Shown: positions 60,601 through 64,000 of the stretch, in pieces
Layout of the letters: each line of letters starts with the position of its first letter
How positions within the stretch are numbered: the first letter of the stretch is position 1
Assembly (NCBI RefSeq): GCF_029227915.1
Contig: NC_079889.1
Span: 11,284,001-11,348,000, forward strand
Reading direction: 5' to 3'
DNA length: 64,000 nt
Source: Hydractinia symbiolongicarpus
Lineage: Eukaryota > Cnidaria > Hydrozoa > Anthoathecata > Hydractiniidae
Notes under the pieces: model-generated
Database searches by the model: none
The model's input: the letters and a program-made list of their open reading frames with translations, nothing else
Told to the model about the DNA's origin: nothing
Position numbers and translations under genes: made by a program

Positions 60601-63600
60601 GGTGCTTCAACAACATCATCATCAGACAAATTATCCTCATCCCATTTAAACTCAGTGTTAAGCAACCTCTGATAATAATTCTTTTAAGCTACCAATGACA
60701 AAAAAAGTAAAAGTGAGTACCTTCGATCAAAACATGTAATTTCGTATCATCCAGTGTTGATATTTTTAACTTGTCAATAGGAACGCCATTTGTTTTGAAA
60801 ACTTTTATCCTCATCCCTGTCTCAGACGATTCTTCTGTAATATAATCCAATCCTTCGTTTAGGTTTTTAATTTCTTCTTCTGAATGACTTTGAATTTTTA
60901 TGTTAGGTATGGACAAGGTTAACGTCAAGATGATATTTCCTTCAAAGTCTTTGTGTGTGCGAGTGCTGGAATAAATATGTAATGGGTTTTAAACATAATA
61001 AATAAACCAAGGCAAAAATATGATAACACACACAACAAGTAAGTTTCTCTTATCAAAATGTTGATTTCTCAGTACTTTTTTAAATTGAATTTTTTCCAAT
61101 AATATCTCATTAGGTTCTTTATTTTGGAAATGGTGTCACTAAGAAGCTTAAACGCAACACACATGCTGGATCTCCTCACCCAAAAGTGTAGTATGTATTT
61201 TTCAAAAGATATGAAGGCTCTGCAATGCAAATAGTGATGACACAATGTTAAAACACTTAATAATATAATAATATTGGACCAATAAAAAACTAGAATTTTG
61301 TTCGAAGTCTGTCTGCAACACGTGCAAATATGTTATATCCAATCGGAAATTGTTTTCTTGCATAAGTATCTTAAGCGAAAATAATTGACATAAGTACTCC
61401 TTTCCAAATCAAATACAAACCTTGGTATGTTGACAGAAGAAGAGCCTAAAAAGTAATTACAAAACATACAAACATAATACCTTTTAAGAAAAATAACTTC
61501 TCATATTATAACTTATTTATTAATGTTGACAAAAACATAAACATAAAAATAAACAAGAAGGCATATTGTAGTTGTGTTATACCTGTAATAAAGGATGGAT
61601 TCAATCACTGGATAAGAAAAATATTAGGGACAAAAATTTCAGCATTTTAAAAATTGTTTTCCTTTTCGTTAAATATTACATTTAAAACCCAACAGCAGTG
61701 TTCTTTTTCCTCGAAAATGTTATATTTCCTTCCTTGTTAAACAAACGTTGTTTTCTATTGTCCTTGTAAATATTCAAAATGTACTAATTTCTTGTGGAAT
61801 AATTTAAGTAACAAATTTTAAATGAGAATACTGCTCAAAATCGAAAATCTATCTAAAAAATCAAAGCTTTATCTAGAAATTAAGGGAGTAGCAGAACTTA
61901 CCAGTACAGCCCCTCAGTATTTTATCTACATAAAAAAAGTACATATGAGTAAATGTTATATCAATTTTTTAATTGCAATATCATCTGATGGAAACCAGAC
62001 ATGATTTTAGTAACTGGAATTTAAAATTGATGCTTTAAGAAACAAAAAATGAGCTACTTATACCTTCAATTTCATGTATTAATTTTTCCAGAGAAAATAG
62101 TTCCAAAACAGATTTCAGATGACTCCAGCTTGGAGTTGCGGTTGAGACATCCCATGTTTTTAACACAGTCAGTAAAACACGTTGAATGTCATTGGGATAA
62201 TTTTCATAAATTGTACTTATTTGATTGTACGGGAGTAGAAAATGTGCTATTTCTCTCGCATGTGTGATTGCATTTGCTGATATCTTTTCATACATTTCTT
62301 TTCGAATTATTTTCTCCAAGTGAACTGAATCAGCTAAAAAGGAATCCAAATAATAAATTACATCATGGAGTCCTAAGCTCATTCAAGTTGTAAGGTTGGG
62401 ATGGCGTGGCGAAAAATTTCCCCTGCCTAAAAATTTATTGCTGTTTAATTTCTAATTGGATTACAGGATTTACAAAAGATTTGTTTTGAACTAAAATTTT
62501 ATATGAAAATGAGGGCAATATTTCCTATCATATTTTTCCTCGGTTGGCATGTGCATTATTTACAGTATTTTTATTTTAGTTCTTCATATTTTGCGAATGT
62601 TGCTTAAAAAAATAACATTGACATTTACATTCAATTTAATAATTTTCAATATTTTTAAGAGCAATTTATTCTTGGACACTAGGTTTCGAAATACATGTCA
62701 ATACCACTTACGAAACAGTATGGGTAGATAAAACGCTTGTTTTTTGAGGGTGCCAGTATTAATTCGTTTTATAATAGACATGATTAACTAAAACATTTCA
62801 CATTTGTCTGTCAACTAAATTATTAAAAGCTTGTCGTAGCCATTCAAAAACTACTGATGGTGGTTATAGACAGGTTCTAACACAGCCAATATTTATGGTT
62901 CCCTTTAGTAGCCATTATATAAAAGGTTTGAATGTAAAAAATTCCATGGTGATGTAAGCTGTTATAACGCTGTGATTAAGCTACTGCAATGAGTAAAAAC
63001 AATAACATGTTGATAAAAAATTAGACTTTTATATCTCGAATATTTTGTTATTATTCAAAAGTTAATAGAAGGTTCAAAAGTTTCCAGGGTTAAGTGTTTT
63101 TGTCTGCTCTCTCAACTCCAAAGCTGCGTTGATTACACTCAAACATTAAAGATTTAATAGCGTAAAATAATTTGTTACCTTTGATATGATGAAAAGGATG
63201 CTTTTGCAAATCACTCATGTCCATCAAAAGATTTAGTGTTCCATTTCTCTCTAAACTTTCATTGACCTTTTGGAGTGCTGTTTCTGTTTTATCACTGTAA
63301 TTGGTGTGAAGCAGCCATTCAGAAATACAGTCTAAAACCGCATCTTCTCGTCTAAACTCTCTATCAAATATTTTTGCTACTCTATCAAAGTTTTCTTCCA
63401 ATAGATATTGGCAAAAATATTCTCCTTCCCGTTTGTGTTGTTGAAAACGAACTGAAATTTGGTAGGCCATCCATAGTTGTTCTAAAAGGTAGAAAAGACA
63501 GTTTAATAAATTATTTATCATTGTCAGTTTTTGCCGTTTTTGTAAAACCAAAAGTTTCAGCAACATTCGGTCAGTGTTTTTTTTGAGCTCATATCTAACA

Positions 63601-63754
63601 GCTATCGTTGTCAGTTTTTGCTGTGTTGATAAAAATGAAGCAACATTTAGGCAGTTTTTTTTAGCTAATATCTAATACACGTTTTGCAATGTAAGTATGC
63701 GAAAAAATATACCGATATATACTTCTTACCATAATTCATCTTGCTACTACTCAT
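48639..63754 (-). CDS. Death-like domain / SF1-type P-loop NTPase / FN3 / ankyrin protein
   Basis: Not a family I can name. Exons in transcript order: 63754-63730, 63481-63179, 62372-62064, 61925-61902, 61445-61421, 60965-60721, 59739-57263, [57122-57103 candidate], 56242-55979, 55867-55836, 49635-49149, 48663-48639. All joins are in phase, giving 1411 residues. About 9-109: helical, unknown. About 128-212: Death-like domain (IYENYPNDIQRVLLTVLKTW, then HLKSVLELFSLEKLIHEIE). 311-1136: helicase-like NTPase. It has a Q-motif-like LNTEQLQIL, Walker A GNFGSGKS (619-626), Walker B LIVDEFNGE (717-718), FRLTKCMRTTENI, YAGCRGKEADQVV and ECMTRSHSELIILG, as in UvrD/Schlafen C-terminal domains. 1143-1231: FN3. 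About 1245-1400: about four ankyrin repeats (NLTPLHHAAYRGNISCVDVL). No signal peptide or membrane helix, so probably cytosolic. A signalling or immune-sensor role is inference. The 20-nt exon and the 6.2-kb intron before the ankyrin exon are the weakest joins; two genes remain possible. Confidence 0.75.
48806..49013. repeat. Solo CCTGGGTACGAGGTT repeat ends
   Basis: CCTGGGTACGAGGTT at 48806-48820, a diverged copy near 48846-48860 and CTGGGTACGAGGTTT at 48999-49013, all in the same orientation and without visible partners. They lie in the last intron of the Death/NTPase gene. Confidence 0.55.
49797..49904. repeat. Perfect 54-bp tandem duplication
   Basis: Two head-to-tail copies (49797-49850, 49851-49904). 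On the minus strand each contains ACGCAG|GTACTT, a donor-like site, and the copy nearer the 5' end is preceded by TTTCTTTCCTACCAG. It lies just upstream of the ankyrin exon. Confidence 0.9.
49905..50730. other. Intron before the ankyrin exon, left part
   Basis: No exon or element recognised; AT-rich. Confidence 0.4.
50731..51174. mobile_element. ~445-bp MITE of the CCTGGGNACGAGGTT family
   Basis: CACCTTGTTCCCAGGATTC at the left and GAATTCCTGGGAACGAGG at the right form terminal inverted repeats. It is longer than the ~105-bp members and has no coding capacity. Confidence 0.6.
51175..52599. other. Intronic sequence, nothing recognised
   Basis: AT-rich; short frames are unmotivated. No exon with matching phase was found. 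Confidence 0.4.
52600..52940 (+). mobile_element. RTE-like LINE 3' relic
   Basis: Plus-strand pieces IRKRRLIWFGHV and, in another frame, YAKDRKKWRKIVD are the classic C-terminal LINE signature (RRLxWxGHV ... DRxxWRxxV). Several frame changes and stops lie between them. The relic ends in an AAGTAAGT-type tail. It is antisense to the host gene's intron. Confidence 0.6.
53263..53477. repeat. Repeat fragment ending CCTGGGAACGATGTT
   Basis: Contains CACGGCTCGGAATAAAACCA, also found at 11081-11100 next to the Tigger insertion, and ends at 53463-53477 with the family terminus. It is a relative of the element that the Tigger copy interrupted. Confidence 0.5.
53647..53755. mobile_element. ~109-bp MITE of the CCTGGGNACGAGGTT family
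   Basis: AACCTCGTTTCCAG at the left and CCTGGGTATGAAGTC at the right, inverted, enclose about 80 bp. Same size class as 7799-7899 and 13230-13335. Confidence 0.55.
53756..55110. other. Intronic sequence, nothing recognised
   Basis: No exon, element terminus or regulatory feature supported. Confidence 0.4.
55111..55190. repeat. 20-bp tandem repeat, four units
   Basis: Four units of TGTTTGTAGCACGCGAAAAA with one diverged unit to the left. An 81-codon minus frame over this array is a product of the repeat, not a gene. Confidence 0.9.
56300..57100. other. Intron between NTPase and FN3 exons
   Basis: Contains a hairpin TCCGACAAATA/TATTTGTCGGA near 56608-56641. Overlapping frames of about 120-134 codons on both strands have no recognised motif. 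No better bridging exon than the 20-nt candidate at 57122-57103 was found. Confidence 0.4.
60130..60204. repeat. Two adjacent strong palindromes
   Basis: 60130-60155 is a perfect 26-bp palindrome (half-site CCAACAGCGTTAA). 60169-60204 is a hairpin with 16-bp arms (AATGCTATGTTGAATA) around a 4-base loop. They sit at the 3' end of the LINE relic. Confidence 0.9.
60206..60690 (-). mobile_element. RTE-like LINE reverse-transcriptase fragment in intron 6
   Basis: Minus-strand pieces YYQRLLNTEFKWDEDN, then (after a frameshift near 60580) RKLKVDKAVGVSGIVAKM, GNYRGLKLVDQVMKVIERV and MQFGFVPGRGTTDAIFLVRQ are typical of non-LTR reverse transcriptases before motif A. The fragment starts about 30 bp from the donor of the exon ending at 60721 and has no 3' half. 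Confidence 0.75.
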
Positions 63755-63927
63755 TGTTCATTTACTGATCCTTGCTAGGTCATACCGCAATCGAACTTTG
63801 CGATAATTGCCAAGTAGTTAATGAGTAAAAACATTTACAGCTTCACAATATGATTACATCTCACAATATGGCAGCATGTTGGACAACTAGAGTTAACATA
63901 AAAAAGAACAAGAGTAATTCTGGCAGA
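63755..63927. other. 5' flank of the Death/NTPase gene
   Basis: Upstream of the predicted start codon. No TATA box or other promoter element is convincing. Confidence 0.35.
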
Positions 63928-64000
63928 CTAGGTTCGCCCGTCCTTTTTATGCCGCATTGCGTGCGTCTCGCTACTTGTGCAGCTAAGCTACCATTTTGCG
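63928..64000 (-). mobile_element. Truncated mini-Helitron-like copy at window edge
   Basis: The minus strand shares CGCAAAATGGTAGCTTAGCT with the copy at 15406-15513, but the terminal hairpin is missing and the 5' part is outside the window. Confidence 0.5.

Noticed and set aside
62035-62382. Start codon at 62382 for a separate Death-domain gene
   Set aside because: An upstream in-frame stop makes an independent ATG start possible, but the acceptor at 62373-62374 joins in phase with the 63179 donor and the upstream exon has its own start codon, so the longer model is preferred.

Overview
This window is animal nuclear DNA, AT-rich, with many short introns and many degraded mobile elements. 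Three genes are identified by conserved residues across phase-consistent exons: the 3' end of a Bicaudal-C (BICC1) gene, a complete BET1 SNARE gene and a complete KIF3B kinesin-2 gene. Protein character, intron density and element mix (Penelope-like, CR1/L2-like and RTE-like LINEs, pogo/Tigger with a HIRAN-like passenger, a short repeat family ending in CCTGGGNACGAGGTT) suggest a cnidarian. That assignment is inference; no species marker is present.

Layout: 279-6056 (+) holds the last exons of BICC1, including its SAM domain. 8122-11048 is a complete-looking Tigger/pogo transposon: perfect 24-bp terminal inverted repeats, TA duplication, a two-exon transposase (-), and a HIRAN-like gene (+) nested in the transposase intron. 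11-17 kb is repeat-rich and gene-poor. 17380-21120 (+) is BET1 in four coding exons. 22.6-33.6 kb is a mobile-element graveyard: a Penelope-like fragment with a hammerhead-like core, a LINE with a 730-codon open frame, two tRNA-headed SINE copies in opposite orientation, a DNA transposon with ~67-bp inverted repeats and a PHD-finger relic, and a gag-protease relic of an LTR-type element. 33912-47381 (+) is KIF3B, 26 exons and 746 residues.

The most unusual content is on the minus strand from 63754 down to 48639. Exons found one by one join in consistent reading phase into one gene of about 1411 residues: an N-terminal helical segment, a Death-like domain, two micro-exons (24 and 25 nt), an 81-codon exon of unknown fold, a 2477-nt exon encoding a superfamily-1 helicase-like P-loop NTPase, a fibronectin type III exon, a 32-nt exon, an ankyrin exon and a short last exon. 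One join (NTPase to FN3) needs a further 20-nt micro-exon, which is only a candidate. A Death-like fold, an ATPase of the UvrD/Schlafen-C-terminal type, FN3 and ankyrin repeats in one protein look like a cytosolic sensor or signalling switch. I know of no described family with this order, and function is inferred from domains only.

KIF3B and the Death/NTPase gene converge tail to tail, with about 1.26 kb between stop codons. BICC1, BET1 and KIF3B are unrelated housekeeping or developmental genes; nothing suggests the window is a functional operon.
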